Source: JADLHS01 sp964594985
Lineage (GTDB): Bacteria > Verrucomicrobiota > Verrucomicrobiia > Limisphaerales > JADLHS01
Reading direction: 5' to 3'
Assembly: GCA_964594985.1 (NCBI GenBank)
Contig: CAZQNQ010000009.1
Location: 1 to 64,000 of the forward strand
Length of the DNA: 64,000 nucleotides
Under the pieces are notes generated by a model. It was not told the DNA's origin. It saw only the letters and a list, made by a program, of their open reading frames with translations, and ran no database searches. This document shows positions 1-9,160 of this stretch, piece by piece. The position numbers were made by a program, and so were the translations under genes. The first letter of the stretch is position 1; each line of letters starts with the position of its first letter.

Positions 1-856
1 ACAGCCACGTGCTGGCGTGCGACGGCACGCCGTCAATCTCGTTGTAGCTCGCCATGACACTGATGGCTTTGGCCTTTTGCAGACATTCCTTGAACGGCAT
101 CAAGAATGTCTCACGCAGCACGCGCATGGAGACGTTGGTCGGCGCGCAATTCATGCCGGACTCGGGCTGGCCGTGCGCGGCAAAATGTTTCAGCGTGGCG
201 ATGACGTGCTTCTTGTTCTTGAAACTGCAATCACCTTGAAAGCCGCGCACTGACGCCATGCCGAGTTGCGTGACGAGATACGGGTCTTCGCCGAAGGTTT
301 CCTCGACCCGCCCCCACCGCGGATCACGCGCGACATCCACCACCGGCGTGAGGGCCTGGTGCGTGCCGCGCACACGGGCCTCCGCGGCGGTCATCGCGTA
401 AAGCTGTTCGACCAGTTCGGGATTGAACGTCGCCCCCAGCCCGATGGGCTGCGGAAAACTCGTGCTCCCAAGGGCCGCCTGCCCATGCAGACATTCCTCG
501 TGATACAGCACGGGAATGCCGAGGCGGGAATGCTCCAGGAAAAACCGCTGGATCGCATTGGTCAGTTCCGCCGTCTCGCGCGCCGTCTTGCCATTTGCGG
601 GAGTAGCCGGGCTGCTGCCCGCGTCGCTGGGGCGTCCCACCTGGCCAATGCCGTGACCTTTTTTGAAGCTGGCCTTGGCTTTCTCAAAATCAAAATTCCC
701 CTCGGCGTCCACGAGCTTTGTTGCCTTCTCCTGCCAGATACACATCATTTGCGCGGCTTTTTCTTCGAGCGTCATGCGCGACAACAAATCCCGGACGCGT
801 TTTTCCGCAGGCAAACCTGGGTTCTTGTAATTCGGAATTTTTGAGGTTGGCTTCAT
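1..856 (-). CDS. Glycoside hydrolase family 3 (beta-glucosidase-like), 5' part only
   Basis: Reading the minus strand from an ATG at 854-856 gives an open frame to the window edge. It contains the GH3 N-terminal hallmarks: RVRDLLSRMTLEEKAAQM, then IPVLYHEECLHG, FPQPIGLGATFN, TPVVDVARDPRWGR, ETFGEDPYL, KHFAAHG, and SYNEIDGVPSHA at the edge. Enzymes of this family remove terminal beta-linked glucose or xylose from oligosaccharides by a retaining mechanism; the catalytic Asp lies beyond the edge and is not visible. No signal peptide is seen at this start, so the enzyme may be cytoplasmic or start upstream. It lies downstream of and in line with the response regulator, separated by about 190 bp that holds a terminator-like hairpin and a dyad. 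Family assignment is firm; the substrate is not known. Confidence 0.9.
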   Translation of the reverse strand, partial: MKPTSKIPNYKNPGLPAEKRVRDLLSRMTLEEKAAQMMCIWQEKATKLVDAEGNFDFEKAKASFKKGHGIGQVGRPSDAGSSPATPANGKTARETAELTNAIQRFFLEHSRLGIPVLYHEECLHGQAALGSTSFPQPIGLGATFNPELVEQLYAMTAAEARVRGTHQALTPVVDVARDPRWGRVEETFGEDPYLVTQLGMASVRGFQGDCSFKNKKHVIATLKHFAAHGQPESGMNCAPTNVSMRVLRETFLMPFKECLQKAKAISVMASYNEIDGVPSHASTWL

Positions 857-938
857 CACGGGAAATCGTAGCGGATGGGGTCTTCCATAATGTTTTCAAG
901 TGCTTTCATTCCGGATGCTACCAGCCCGCTTATGATGA

Positions 939-957
939 CGACATACGACGTATGTCG
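939..957. promoter_or_regulatory. Perfect dyad upstream of the GH3 gene
   Basis: Arms CGACATAC and GTATGTCG are separated by 3 bp, 83 bp upstream of the GH3 start. The core TATGTCG recurs near the kinase/regulator junction (about 1848-1861) and upstream of the pseudopilin gene (about 5516-5529). A binding site for the neighbouring NarL-type regulator is a reasonable inference; nothing proves it. Confidence 0.4.
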
Positions 958-960
958 GAT

Positions 961-1015
961 GACAAAAATCGTGAGGCGGTTCGATACATCGGCGGATTTG
1001 AGTCCGCCTCCTCAC
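961..1015 (-). terminator. Probable rho-independent terminator of the response regulator
   Basis: On the minus strand, downstream of the regulator stop, GTGAGG-AGG-CGG pairs with CCGCCTCAC (three-base bulge) and is followed by GATTTTTG. An inner GGCGGA/TCCGCC hairpin (991-1008) can also form. Confidence 0.5.
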
Positions 1016-1050
1016 GGCGGCGGCTCCGGCAAAACTTAAACCGCGCTAGC

Positions 1051-1758
1051 TCACAGTCTGGCCGCTTGCTTTCCGGCGTCCTTGGGCATGGAGCGGAGGT
1101 ATTTTGCCGCCGCTTCGGTGCGGCAACGCACGTGAAGCTTTTCGTAGATGTGCATCAGATGGGTCCGAACGGTCGAAAAACTGATGGATAATTTCACGCC
1201 GATCTCTTTATTGGAAAGTCCTTCGGCCAGCAGGGCAAGGATCTCGGATTCACGTCCGGAGAGTTGCTCCGTTTCATCCCGCCCCATCGGGACATCGAGA
1301 AACGAGCGCACCACCATGCGGGCGATTTCGCTCGTCATGGGAGCGCCGCCCGCGCGCACTTCCGTAATGGCTTCCAGAATTTCCTTCTCATCCGAACGTT
1401 TGAGGACGTAACCGCAGGCGCCGGCTTTCAAGGCCTGGAAAATCATTTTGATGTCCTTATAGACCGTCAACATGATCACCTGCAGGTTGGGAAGTTTTTC
1501 CCGCAACCGCGCGGTGCAGACGATGCCCGACTCGCCCGGCAGGTGGATGTCCATCAGCACCACGTCCGGGCGAAGCGAAGGGATCTTCAACAAGGCTTCT
1601 TCGGCTGAACCACAGGCACAAACGCAACGATGCCCTGGTGTGCCGGTGATAAATTCAGAGAGATACGCCCGCAGGGTGGCGTTGTCTTCGACGATGGCAA
1701 TTTTGGTTGTCACTTCGCCCAGTTCCAACAAATTCAAATCTGACGTATAGGCCGACAT
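1051..1758 (-). CDS. NarL/FixJ-family response regulator
   Basis: A 235-aa protein with an N-terminal receiver domain (KIAIVEDN acidic pocket; phospho-acceptor Asp about residue 70 in VVLMDIHLP; Thr in VIMLTVYKD; Lys in GYVLKRSDE) and a C-terminal LuxR-type helix-turn-helix (LSGRESEILALLAEGLSNKEIG ... STVRTHLMHIYEKL). It should be phosphorylated by the histidine kinase encoded 100 bp upstream on the same strand and then act as a DNA-binding transcription factor. I chose the ATG at 1758. A GTG at 1833 would add 25 residues unlike a receiver domain. No strong ribosome binding site decides it. Candidate targets are the GH3 gene, its own promoter and the pseudopilin gene, which share a TATGTCG-containing motif. 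Confidence 0.9.
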   Translation of the reverse strand: MSAYTSDLNLLELGEVTTKIAIVEDNATLRAYLSEFITGTPGHRCVCACGSAEEALLKIPSLRPDVVLMDIHLPGESGIVCTARLREKLPNLQVIMLTVYKDIKMIFQALKAGACGYVLKRSDEKEILEAITEVRAGGAPMTSEIARMVVRSFLDVPMGRDETEQLSGRESEILALLAEGLSNKEIGVKLSISFSTVRTHLMHIYEKLHVRCRTEAAAKYLRSMPKDAGKQAARL

Positions 1759-1847
1759 TGAAATCTTAATCGAAAAAGTTCCCGCAACAACAGCGCAATT
1801 ACAATGGCGCAGTTTAATTCGAAATGAACCCACCAGGGAATCGGTCA

Positions 1848-1861
1848 GATGTCGTATGCCT
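1848..1861. promoter_or_regulatory. Candidate regulator site between kinase and response regulator
   Basis: The sequence GATGTCGTATGCC lies at the kinase stop, about 90 bp upstream of the regulator start. It shares ATGTCGTATG with the site upstream of the pseudopilin gene. It has no strong dyad of its own. Confidence 0.25.
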
Positions 1862-4800
1862 TCAGGCGGCCGGGCTTTCTTTCAAAACCACCGGCAGAGG
1901 CAATTGGATGCAGACCTTTGTGCCGCCGCCGGGCTGCGATGCAATCGTGCAATGCCCCCCGCTGTTGGCAACCCGTTCGGAAATGTTCTTAAGCCCGCGG
2001 CCTTCCACCTCCGCCGTTTCGCGGTCAAATCCGCAACCGTCATCAATGATCGCGATGGTGATCGCGTTCTCTATTGCGGTGAGGCGAAACTCAACCTGGG
2101 CCGCCCCGGAATGTTGCACGACGTTGTGCAGCGTTTCCTTGACCGCCAGAAAGAGGTCGTGGCGGATCCGGCCATCCAACGACACCGGGGGCAGTGACAT
2201 GGGGATTTTGAAGCGGCAGACGATGTTGGACTTGGCCAGGTACTCCGTCGCATAACCGCTCAAATAATCCGCCAGCGATTCCAGCGAATTGGCTTCGGGA
2301 TCCACCGCCCAGACGATCACGTCCAGGGCCGCGATCAGATTCCGCGCTTTTTCGGTGATTCCAAGGAAGAGGGAGGATGATTTGGCCTCGGCCTCCCTCA
2401 AACGCTGGCCGGTGCTGGCCAGGACTCTGATTTCGGAGAGGCTCGACCCAAGATCATCGTGCAGGTCGCGGGCGATGCGGGCGCGTTCGGACTCCAAAGC
2501 CCGTTCCCGTTCGGCATGTTCCCGCCTGGTGTGTTCGCGTTCCAGCAGCACGGTTCGCTGCTCCACTTGTTTATGCAACAGCTTGATCCAAACCGCCGCC
2601 GCCGTCAGGACGGCAATCAGGGCGGCAACGATGATGAACAGGCGGCGCAAGTTCCACCACGGGGGCCGGGCGAGGAGCCGGAGATCGGCGGTGGAATTCA
2701 GCAACAGTTCAAACGCGGAGTGGCTGTCATTTCCTTCCCCATCCAGGATTGCATAAACACCCGATAATTGCAGGAGACTGTTCAGCGGGAACCTTTCGGC
2801 CAGCGCCTCGGAAGTGCTCACCAACGCCCGGTACGCGCGCAGGCCGGTCTGCAACTCCAACACCCATTCCGAGCCGATATGGTGGATGCCGATCAAACGG
2901 GCGTCCGTCTGAACGCGAAGCCCGTCCATGTTTTTACCGGAGTTTTCCGCGTCCGACCACAACTGCGGGGGCGGAAATTGCGTCTTCCCGGTTTTGCGTA
3001 CCGCCGTCTCGTGCAACCGGGGCGATGGCCCGCTTAAATCCGGGATGCCGACCACATCCACCAGGTCGCCCGCCTCCAAGTTCAGGCCCTCGGCGGATTG
3101 GAAACGCAAGCCTTGATCGTTCTGCATGAGAAAGAATTCCTTCCCGCGCACGTGGACAATCTGCCCGGAAACTTTCACGCGTTGGAATCCACTGGCCCGA
3201 AGATCGAACAGCAGCAGGTCGGAAATCGTCTTGGCGGGGACGGAAAACGGTTCCACCATCGGCAACTGGTCCACTTCGATTTTGGGATTTCTGAACACGA
3301 TTTCGCCAACCTTCACCTGGCGGGTCTGGGCATCCCATTCCGCCAGCAGGCAGCCGCGGATGCGAACCAGTGTGTTCAAATACTTTTTAAGCGCCGCTTC
3401 GCCCGTATCGTGGACGTTGATTTTTATCTTCCCGTTGTCAGTCAGGAGCGTTGCCTGATTTCGTTCGACGGCGGTGATGATGCCGCGCACCTCGGCATAT
3501 TGCGAATCGAGGCTCCCGCTTATCAGTTGTTTCCAATTCGGAATGACCGGTTCTGGAAATTGCGCGCGGCCCAATCGCTGGATTGTTTGGGCCGTTATGG
3601 TGGGGGCGAAATCGCCCACCGAGGTTGCGCCGCGAAGTTCCACGAAATCACCCACCACGGCGCCTTCGCGATAGGAAGGGGGAAAGGTAAAGAAAACCCC
3701 CCGGGTGGAATCTTGCACCACTCCTCCGCCCCACTCGACAATACAGGTGATGACGCCGCGCACAGTCGCCGGATATTGTCTGGCGGCCTCGCTGGCGCTC
3801 AATTGCTGGACTTGTGCGGCGGTGGTGAGTTCCGGGAGAACGGAGAAAGATATTTCCAACCGGCGACAGAATGCCGGCGCCACCTCCAACCCGATTTCGG
3901 AATCCGCCAAACCGCCCAACACTTCGACGGTAAGGCCATTGGTGATGCCGTCCAGTTCCGCCGGCTGCACCAGGATGGTCCCGGTTCCATCATCGAGCAC
4001 AAACCCCCGGTCCGCGCGCAAATCGGTCACCTTGCCTCGCAGATGCACGAAGGAGGTTTTCGTTTCGCCGCTGACGCCCGGCATATTGGTAATCGTGGTC
4101 AACGGATATTTCACCCATTGTTCCGCGGCGATACTCAAGACTTGAAAGCTTGTGGCATTGACAACCGTGACCTGTTCAGCCCGCCCGCCGTCCAGACTGA
4201 TGATGCTCCGGCATACGCCGGTGGCCCGCACCCGGGCGTTTAGCATCAGGGGCAGGGGGAAGCCTTCGCGACTGGCAAGCCACAACCGCCTGGAACTGTT
4301 CGCATCCTTGATTTCAATCTCCAGTCCGTTGGGCGCTGCCCCCGCAAAAGTCACCCGGCCTTCAACCGTGGCCCATTGGGCGTCGGGGCTGGACGCCGGT
4401 TGCCGGGGGCCAAGTGGTTTCGCGCCGGGAGGCGCATTGGAAGAAATCACGGTGACGTCAGCTTTCAAACTCCCCACGTAAAGCTCACACCCGTCGTCCG
4501 ACCGCGTGGAAAAAGTATATTCCCCGGCTTTCGGGACTTCAAGCAACCCGCGGAATTGCATCGCGACGAATTCCTGCGGGCGGCGCAGGTTGATGTCGAA
4601 ATTGGCGGCTTCGCCCGAATTGACCGGTTGCATGTTCCGCATGTCATCAAGCGTGAAGGGGCTGTCCTCATAGCAATAATACTTCAGGCCGGGCCGGTGG
4701 CCCGGGGTGGAAGCGGAATTGGTGGGTTCAAGAAAAAGGACGCTCGCTGGAATCGGCTGCAGCGGAATTCCTGGGCCGCCATAGTTCACCTCCAACGCCG

Positions 4801-5308
4801 CGGGATTCTTCGCATTGAAATAAAAAAGCCGGATGAGGTGTGGTCCCGCCGCAAGGTTGACTTGGCCAAAACGTTCCGTCTCCGCATCAAAGCCGCCGCT
4901 GTTCACGACGGGGGCGACCGCCACCGCCACACACCATTTGCGCCGGATCAATTCACAGTGGGCGACTTTGATGCGCAGGCGCTCCCCCGGAAAGAAAACC
5001 CGGCCATTCAAATCCAGTTCGCAAACCTCGACGCCGGAAGCATCCTGCAAGGCCAGCAGGCCGGTTGCGGGGTCGGCCGCGCAAACCACCGCCTCCAAGT
5101 CCAGGGCGACCAACGCGCGCTGCTGCGTTTCAACTGCGCTCTTCAGGCCGTGGAGGTTGGTGATCGTGGTTGGCTCCGCCTCGTTCGCGGTGGCGGCGGT
5201 GGCGATCTTTATCAACATGGCCGCCAGCACAACTGCGCAATGGCACTTTCCCCCCAATGCCGCGGTGGTTTTCCAGATTGAGAACATTGCCTGGCAAAGT
5301 TTAGCCAA
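1862..5308 (-). CDS. Membrane sensor histidine kinase with large PA14/OB-like extracytoplasmic region
   Basis: An 1148-aa protein with a hydrophobic N-terminal export segment (residues about 24-40). A long periplasmic region follows: about residues 150-285 resemble a split PA14 fold (GPHLIRLFYFN; EYTFSTRSDDGCELYVG), then come several beta-rich repeats of the kind 'VHLRGKVTDLRADRGFVLDDGTG' that look like OB-fold modules. A transmembrane helix lies at about 890-907, then a coiled linker, a HisKA_3 dimerisation domain with His950 in ARDLHDDLGSSLSE, and a HATPase domain (HNVVQHSGAA, DDGCGFD, GRGLKNI, GGGTKV). PA14 domains usually bind carbohydrate, so it may sense a polysaccharide breakdown product, but this is inference. 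It is transcribed with and presumably phosphorylates the downstream NarL-type regulator. Confidence 0.9.
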   Translation of the reverse strand: MAKLCQAMFSIWKTTAALGGKCHCAVVLAAMLIKIATAATANEAEPTTITNLHGLKSAVETQQRALVALDLEAVVCAADPATGLLALQDASGVEVCELDLNGRVFFPGERLRIKVAHCELIRRKWCVAVAVAPVVNSGGFDAETERFGQVNLAAGPHLIRLFYFNAKNPAALEVNYGGPGIPLQPIPASVLFLEPTNSASTPGHRPGLKYYCYEDSPFTLDDMRNMQPVNSGEAANFDINLRRPQEFVAMQFRGLLEVPKAGEYTFSTRSDDGCELYVGSLKADVTVISSNAPPGAKPLGPRQPASSPDAQWATVEGRVTFAGAAPNGLEIEIKDANSSRRLWLASREGFPLPLMLNARVRATGVCRSIISLDGGRAEQVTVVNATSFQVLSIAAEQWVKYPLTTITNMPGVSGETKTSFVHLRGKVTDLRADRGFVLDDGTGTILVQPAELDGITNGLTVEVLGGLADSEIGLEVAPAFCRRLEISFSVLPELTTAAQVQQLSASEAARQYPATVRGVITCIVEWGGGVVQDSTRGVFFTFPPSYREGAVVGDFVELRGATSVGDFAPTITAQTIQRLGRAQFPEPVIPNWKQLISGSLDSQYAEVRGIITAVERNQATLLTDNGKIKINVHDTGEAALKKYLNTLVRIRGCLLAEWDAQTRQVKVGEIVFRNPKIEVDQLPMVEPFSVPAKTISDLLLFDLRASGFQRVKVSGQIVHVRGKEFFLMQNDQGLRFQSAEGLNLEAGDLVDVVGIPDLSGPSPRLHETAVRKTGKTQFPPPQLWSDAENSGKNMDGLRVQTDARLIGIHHIGSEWVLELQTGLRAYRALVSTSEALAERFPLNSLLQLSGVYAILDGEGNDSHSAFELLLNSTADLRLLARPPWWNLRRLFIIVAALIAVLTAAAVWIKLLHKQVEQRTVLLEREHTRREHAERERALESERARIARDLHDDLGSSLSEIRVLASTGQRLREAEAKSSSLFLGITEKARNLIAALDVIVWAVDPEANSLESLADYLSGYATEYLAKSNIVCRFKIPMSLPPVSLDGRIRHDLFLAVKETLHNVVQHSGAAQVEFRLTAIENAITIAIIDDGCGFDRETAEVEGRGLKNISERVANSGGHCTIASQPGGGTKVCIQLPLPVVLKESPAA

Positions 5309-5390
5309 AGCAACCGCAACAGGGCAAGGTCGGGTGATTCAGCGGGTGTGATTGGAACTGCGGCGCGCTCCGGCTTCTTGATTTTTTTCG

Positions 5391-5443
5391 TAATCTTAAT
5401 CTCCGGGCCCGAAGGATTAAGAAAAAGATTGGGATTAAGATTA
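5391..5443. repeat. Nested inverted/direct repeat of a GATTAAG motif
   Basis: TAATCTTAATC at 5391-5401 is the exact reverse complement of GATTAAGATTA at 5433-5443, and the same left arm can pair with GATTAAG at 5415-5421 around a CGGGCCCG core. It lies between the divergent kinase and pseudopilin genes. It may be an operator or just a low-complexity intergenic repeat. Confidence 0.4.
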
Positions 5444-5509
5444 AGAACGGACCCGGGAAGCGGCAACCCTGATTCAGCGGGACAGAGGGGGTGCTACGTG
5501 CAAAGACCC

Positions 5510-5536
5510 ATCGTACGTATGTCGTATGGATACGAT
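5510..5536. promoter_or_regulatory. Candidate regulator dyad upstream of the pseudopilin gene
   Basis: ATCGTA at 5510-5515 and TACGAT at 5531-5536 form an inverted repeat around a GTATGTCGTATGG core. The core matches the sites near 950 and 1850 that flank the response regulator gene. Position is about 127 bp upstream of the start chosen for the pseudopilin. Confidence 0.3.
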
Positions 5537-5662
5537 CCAGCCTTGGCTGTAGAGTTGCCGGAGCTAAGCCCCGATATGAGTTGCAGATGAAGCGCAAACA
5601 GTATTTTGCCCGCAACCAACAACCAAGGGCCCGGCCGATTAAGTAATCCAATTGATTTCAAG

Positions 5663-6439
5663 ATGAAGAGCCAATGTAAAAAAGGTTTCACATTGATCGA
5701 ACTGCTGGTGGTCATTGCCATCATCGCCATATTGGCGGCCATGCTGTTGCCCGCTTTGGGCCGGGCCAAGTTCAAGGCCAAGGTCACCAACTGCGTATCC
5801 AACTACAAGCAATGGGGCATTGCGGTGAACATGTATGCCGGTGACGATGGGCGGGATCGCTATCCCACCTTTCCTCTGCCCACCAACGCAGGGAAGAATG
5901 CGTGGGACGTCTCGCTTGAGATGATTACGGCCATGCAACCGCATGGTTTGACGGTACCCATGTGGTTCTGTCCGGTGCGGCCGGAAAATGTAACGGATGC
6001 CAACAAGGATTTTCAGGCCAACAGTGGTCAATCACGGGATATTTCAAACTTGGATGATCTTAAAGTGGCTGTGAAATCTCCGTTCGGCGACTACGGCACC
6101 ATTTACCATAACGTTTGGATTCCTCGATATTCCGGAGGGACGGCCGAAGCCAATTTGTTTCCGAGACAGTGGAATACCGTGCTCAACGTGCCAAACATAA
6201 GCGCAAATGAAGATTATCAGTGGCCATCCAAATCAAGCGACTCCACCGTTGGCAAGGTGCCCATTCTTTCGGATCGGATTGTCGGCACTTTAACGACAAT
6301 GAATGGAACCACGGGAGGTCATTTTTCCAATGGCAAAGTGTCCTCCTCAAATTTGCTGTTTGGCGACGGTCATGTGGAAACCCGCAACGCTTCTGTCATG
6401 AAGTGGCGCTGGAAAGGCGCGCATGTCGCCTTTTATTGA
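5663..6439 (+). CDS. Pseudopilin-like secreted protein (prepilin N-terminal methylation motif)
   Basis: A 258-aa protein beginning MKSQCKKGFTLIELLVVIAI, a textbook type IV prepilin cleavage/methylation site (cleavage after Gly, Phe+1, Glu+5) followed by a hydrophobic helix ending AAMLLPAL. The C-terminal part contains LLFGDGHVETR, the H-X9-DG-type tail typical of the very large pseudopilin families of Verrucomicrobia and Planctomycetes. It should be processed by a prepilin peptidase and anchored or assembled in the envelope by a type II secretion-like machine not present in this window. I chose the ATG at 5663; an upstream TTG in frame would put 19 extra residues before the motif. Its specific role is not known. 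Confidence 0.85.
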   Translation: MKSQCKKGFTLIELLVVIAIIAILAAMLLPALGRAKFKAKVTNCVSNYKQWGIAVNMYAGDDGRDRYPTFPLPTNAGKNAWDVSLEMITAMQPHGLTVPMWFCPVRPENVTDANKDFQANSGQSRDISNLDDLKVAVKSPFGDYGTIYHNVWIPRYSGGTAEANLFPRQWNTVLNVPNISANEDYQWPSKSSDSTVGKVPILSDRIVGTLTTMNGTTGGHFSNGKVSSSNLLFGDGHVETRNASVMKWRWKGAHVAFY

Positions 6440-6509
6440 TGCCGGCATCAAGATTCCTATCTCGACCACCAACTTAGAAACAACAACACAACCCGCATCC
6501 TATACGTTC

Positions 6510-8159
6510 ATGAAGACCAATCGAAACCTCATGCTAACCGCCGGGGTATTCCTCACCCTGGCGATACAGCTTGCCACCGTAAATGTCGCGCAAGCCCAAA
6601 CAAAAGTGCTCATCAATGCGTTCCATAATTCGGACGAAGTCACCGTGAATAATGGCAACCCTTGGGCCAACTGGTTCGGCGCGGCATTTTACCAGGTGCT
6701 GTGGGATGCCTCGGACGCCAGCAACAATGTGGCTTCGGGATCGCTCAAGATTGAAGCCTTCTTCCCGGACTCAGGAATCGGCGGTGGCAGCGGCCCGCAA
6801 TTTCTGGCGTACAATCAAAACGACGGCATCAACCCGCCGCTTGTCGGCAACGGCGGCCCGTCTTCATCAGCCCTCGCCACGAACGTTGAAATGGATGTTC
6901 GTTTTGAGCCGGACTCCGCGTACAACACCAATGCTTCGAATTGGCCCACCATCGAGGTCGGGACCCGCGGCACAGAGTTCAACCAGTACACCTTCGGCAC
7001 CTTCACGATCCCGCACTCGGAGACGAATTGGGTGCGGGTTTCCATTCCGATTGCCTCAAGTCCGAACTGGGTTTCCATTCCGAACATCTTCATCAAACAC
7101 TACAGCACCGCCCTGAATGGCTGGGTCCGAATGTATGTGGACAACATCACGTTTACCACGGCCAGCGTGCAGGTTGCGCCGCCGACGTTGACCATTGCGA
7201 AAGCCCGGCCGGCGCTCCGGTTCTTTGCGGGGCCGAGCCAGTATCAGCGCACCCAACTGGCCTCCGTTGACCAGAATCAATCCTGGGTGGGGGGCAGCTA
7301 TCCCGTGTCCTACAAATTTACGGTGTCAGACTATGATATAAATTCTCCCCTGAATGAGTTCCACGTGTTCCTCATGCCGCTGAACCATGTTCAGGGCGGC
7401 TCCGTCGGCCAATACACGGACTACAATGATGCGGCAAACAACCTCCGGCTGCAACTTACCGGCGGGGCGGCGGGAACTCCCACGGTGTTTGCAAATCTGG
7501 CCTGGAAAACGAACTTGCTGGGGGAAAATCCCACCAACACGGTGCTCAGTATCACCAACGAGACCGCCATTGGCACTTGGACCCTGACGTTTAACAGCGC
7601 CACCGCCGGCACCCTTACCGCGCCCGGAGCCAGTCCGGCGGCTTTCAGCCTCCCGGCGGATGTCGCGGCCACGTTTGCCAACCCGCTGGTCGCCTTTTTC
7701 GGGGTCCAACCGAATCCGACAGCGGCCATCGGACAACATATTGAATTGACCTCGATTCAGACCGTCAACGTGGCTTCACCCGGAGTTCCGATCAGCTCGG
7801 ACTTCACGACCGGAGCAGGCATCAACACCAACATTTGGCTGACCACCAGCGTTTCGCAGGATGCCTCGCTTATGGTGCCGGTTGACCACAACCATCCTTG
7901 GTGGGTGAACTGGACCTATCCTGATGGAGGGTTTGAACTCGGAACGAAAGCGGATCTGGCCAATGGCGCGGTTCCCTGGAAAACGCCCGGCTATTTCACC
8001 GGCTACGATACAAACACTCCGGTATCCAAAAAATATGTGGGCAACCGGGTCAATACCTTGATTCCCACGGCGGCACTGCCCTCGGCGAGCGGTTTATCCA
8101 ATAGCGTTCCGGCCGGGAACGCCTTTTTCCGCCTCTCCAATCCGGCCCCGGCGGAATAA
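6510..8159 (+). CDS. Secreted beta-sandwich protein of unknown function
   Basis: A 549-aa protein with an N-terminal signal peptide (MKTNRNLMLTAGVFLTLAI ... AQA). The mature part is rich in Asn, Gly, Thr and Trp (GNPWANWFGAAFYQVLWDAS), and looks like one or more carbohydrate-binding-like jelly rolls. The stretch WANWFG...WDAS is repeated in the GH30-like protein downstream (WGNWFGSAWGNNSWDAS), suggesting a shared domain. The last residues (NAFFRLSNPAP) match the verrucomicrobial C-terminal pattern ending in FFRL seen in other large secreted proteins here. The start is the ATG at 6510; the in-frame ATG at 6423 overlaps the preceding gene and would hide the signal peptide. I do not recognise a catalytic family. 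Confidence 0.75.
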   Translation: MKTNRNLMLTAGVFLTLAIQLATVNVAQAQTKVLINAFHNSDEVTVNNGNPWANWFGAAFYQVLWDASDASNNVASGSLKIEAFFPDSGIGGGSGPQFLAYNQNDGINPPLVGNGGPSSSALATNVEMDVRFEPDSAYNTNASNWPTIEVGTRGTEFNQYTFGTFTIPHSETNWVRVSIPIASSPNWVSIPNIFIKHYSTALNGWVRMYVDNITFTTASVQVAPPTLTIAKARPALRFFAGPSQYQRTQLASVDQNQSWVGGSYPVSYKFTVSDYDINSPLNEFHVFLMPLNHVQGGSVGQYTDYNDAANNLRLQLTGGAAGTPTVFANLAWKTNLLGENPTNTVLSITNETAIGTWTLTFNSATAGTLTAPGASPAAFSLPADVAATFANPLVAFFGVQPNPTAAIGQHIELTSIQTVNVASPGVPISSDFTTGAGINTNIWLTTSVSQDASLMVPVDHNHPWWVNWTYPDGGFELGTKADLANGAVPWKTPGYFTGYDTNTPVSKKYVGNRVNTLIPTAALPSASGLSNSVPAGNAFFRLSNPAPAE

Positions 8160-8253
8160 GCAAAACGCCAGTCACCATTCAGACCAAAAACCAAAAACGG
8201 CGGTGGCACCGGCAAGCGCCACCGCCTGACAACCAGAAAAAGAAACAAACAGT

Positions 8254-9000
8254 ATGAAAACAGAACGAAGCATGAGGAACATCGGCAAGCAACTGGGCAT
8301 CGCGATGGCCATCGCAGTCGTGGGATTGGCCCTGCCAGCCTCCACCAGCGCGAGCACCGTGATCGGCAGTTGGCAAAGCGGCACGGCGGAAGGATGGATT
8401 GACTGGGGCAACAGCTTGTTGGTTACGGATCCGGCCAACGCCGGCAAGTACAGTTTTGCGAGCGGGGCGGTCCCTGGTTACGGCCAGAGCCTCCAAATCT
8501 CGCAGGGGGGATACAATCAAAACTTGGCTATCAAGCTCCAAAACAATGGTTTTGTGAGCGACTTCATGAACAACCATTTGTTGTCGTTCACGTTCTCGGT
8601 ACCCGCCGGCACCGGCGGCGGCTTTTCGCAGTTGTACGAGCTTGCGATCAACGCCCAAGGCTATGGATTCAGCAGCCAGCCCTTTAATGCCAAATGGTCG
8701 TCAACGGGTGATAACAGCAACAACTTGGGCACTCAGCCCAACTTTTACTTCTGGGAGGGCAGCCCGGTGCAGTCGCAGACCGTCACGCTGGACTATTCCA
8801 GCATTCTGCCCTTGTTTCCGGAGACTCCGGGGTGGGTCGAGTTGATTTTCAGCTTTAACAACGGTGGTGGTGCTCCCGCTTCCTACTACATAAACAACGT
8901 GGTTTTATCGAGCGCGGTCGTGCCGGAGCCGTCAAGCCTGGCCTTGGTTGGATTGGGCGCCGCAGGATTGTTGGCCGGCCGCAGCCGACGGAAACCTTGA
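8254..9000 (+). CDS. PEP-CTERM sorted exported protein
   Basis: A 248-aa protein with signal peptide (GIAMAIAVVGLALPASTSAS), one approximately 190-residue domain beginning VIGSWQSGTAEGWIDWG, and the C-terminal sorting signal VPEPSSLALVGLGAAGL followed by GRSRRKP. PEP-CTERM proteins are exported, then processed and released or anchored by an exosortase; no exosortase gene lies in this window. The same domain occurs twice in the gene at 14285-15988, so the two genes share ancestry. The ATG at 8254 is followed by a second Met at residue 7, either of which gives a good signal peptide. The domain looks like a carbohydrate-binding beta-sandwich, but that is inference. Confidence 0.85.
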   Translation: MKTERSMRNIGKQLGIAMAIAVVGLALPASTSASTVIGSWQSGTAEGWIDWGNSLLVTDPANAGKYSFASGAVPGYGQSLQISQGGYNQNLAIKLQNNGFVSDFMNNHLLSFTFSVPAGTGGGFSQLYELAINAQGYGFSSQPFNAKWSSTGDNSNNLGTQPNFYFWEGSPVQSQTVTLDYSSILPLFPETPGWVELIFSFNNGGGAPASYYINNVVLSSAVVPEPSSLALVGLGAAGLLAGRSRRKP

Positions 9001-9061
9001 GAACACGATGGGTATTGTTTTCAAGATTTTGCGGATTGGATTGAAGTGATCCGAGTAAGTG

Positions 9062-9093
9062 TGGTGCGCCGAGCCTTGGCACCCGGCGCACCA
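9062..9093 (+). terminator. Strong hairpin after the PEP-CTERM gene
   Basis: TGGTGCGCCG and CGGCGCACCA pair perfectly over 10 bp around a 12-nt loop, 60 bp after the stop. No T-tract follows, so termination would have to be rho-assisted. Confidence 0.45.
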
Positions 9094-9160
9094 AAGTTGC
9101 CCGCTAAGAACGCAGGAGGTCTTCACTTGCAGTTGTGCCTTCGGTTTCGTGAAAAACATC

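Noticed and set aside
54..844. Plus-strand open frames across the first kilobase
   Set aside because: They are shadows of the minus-strand GH3 gene, whose motifs are unmistakable.
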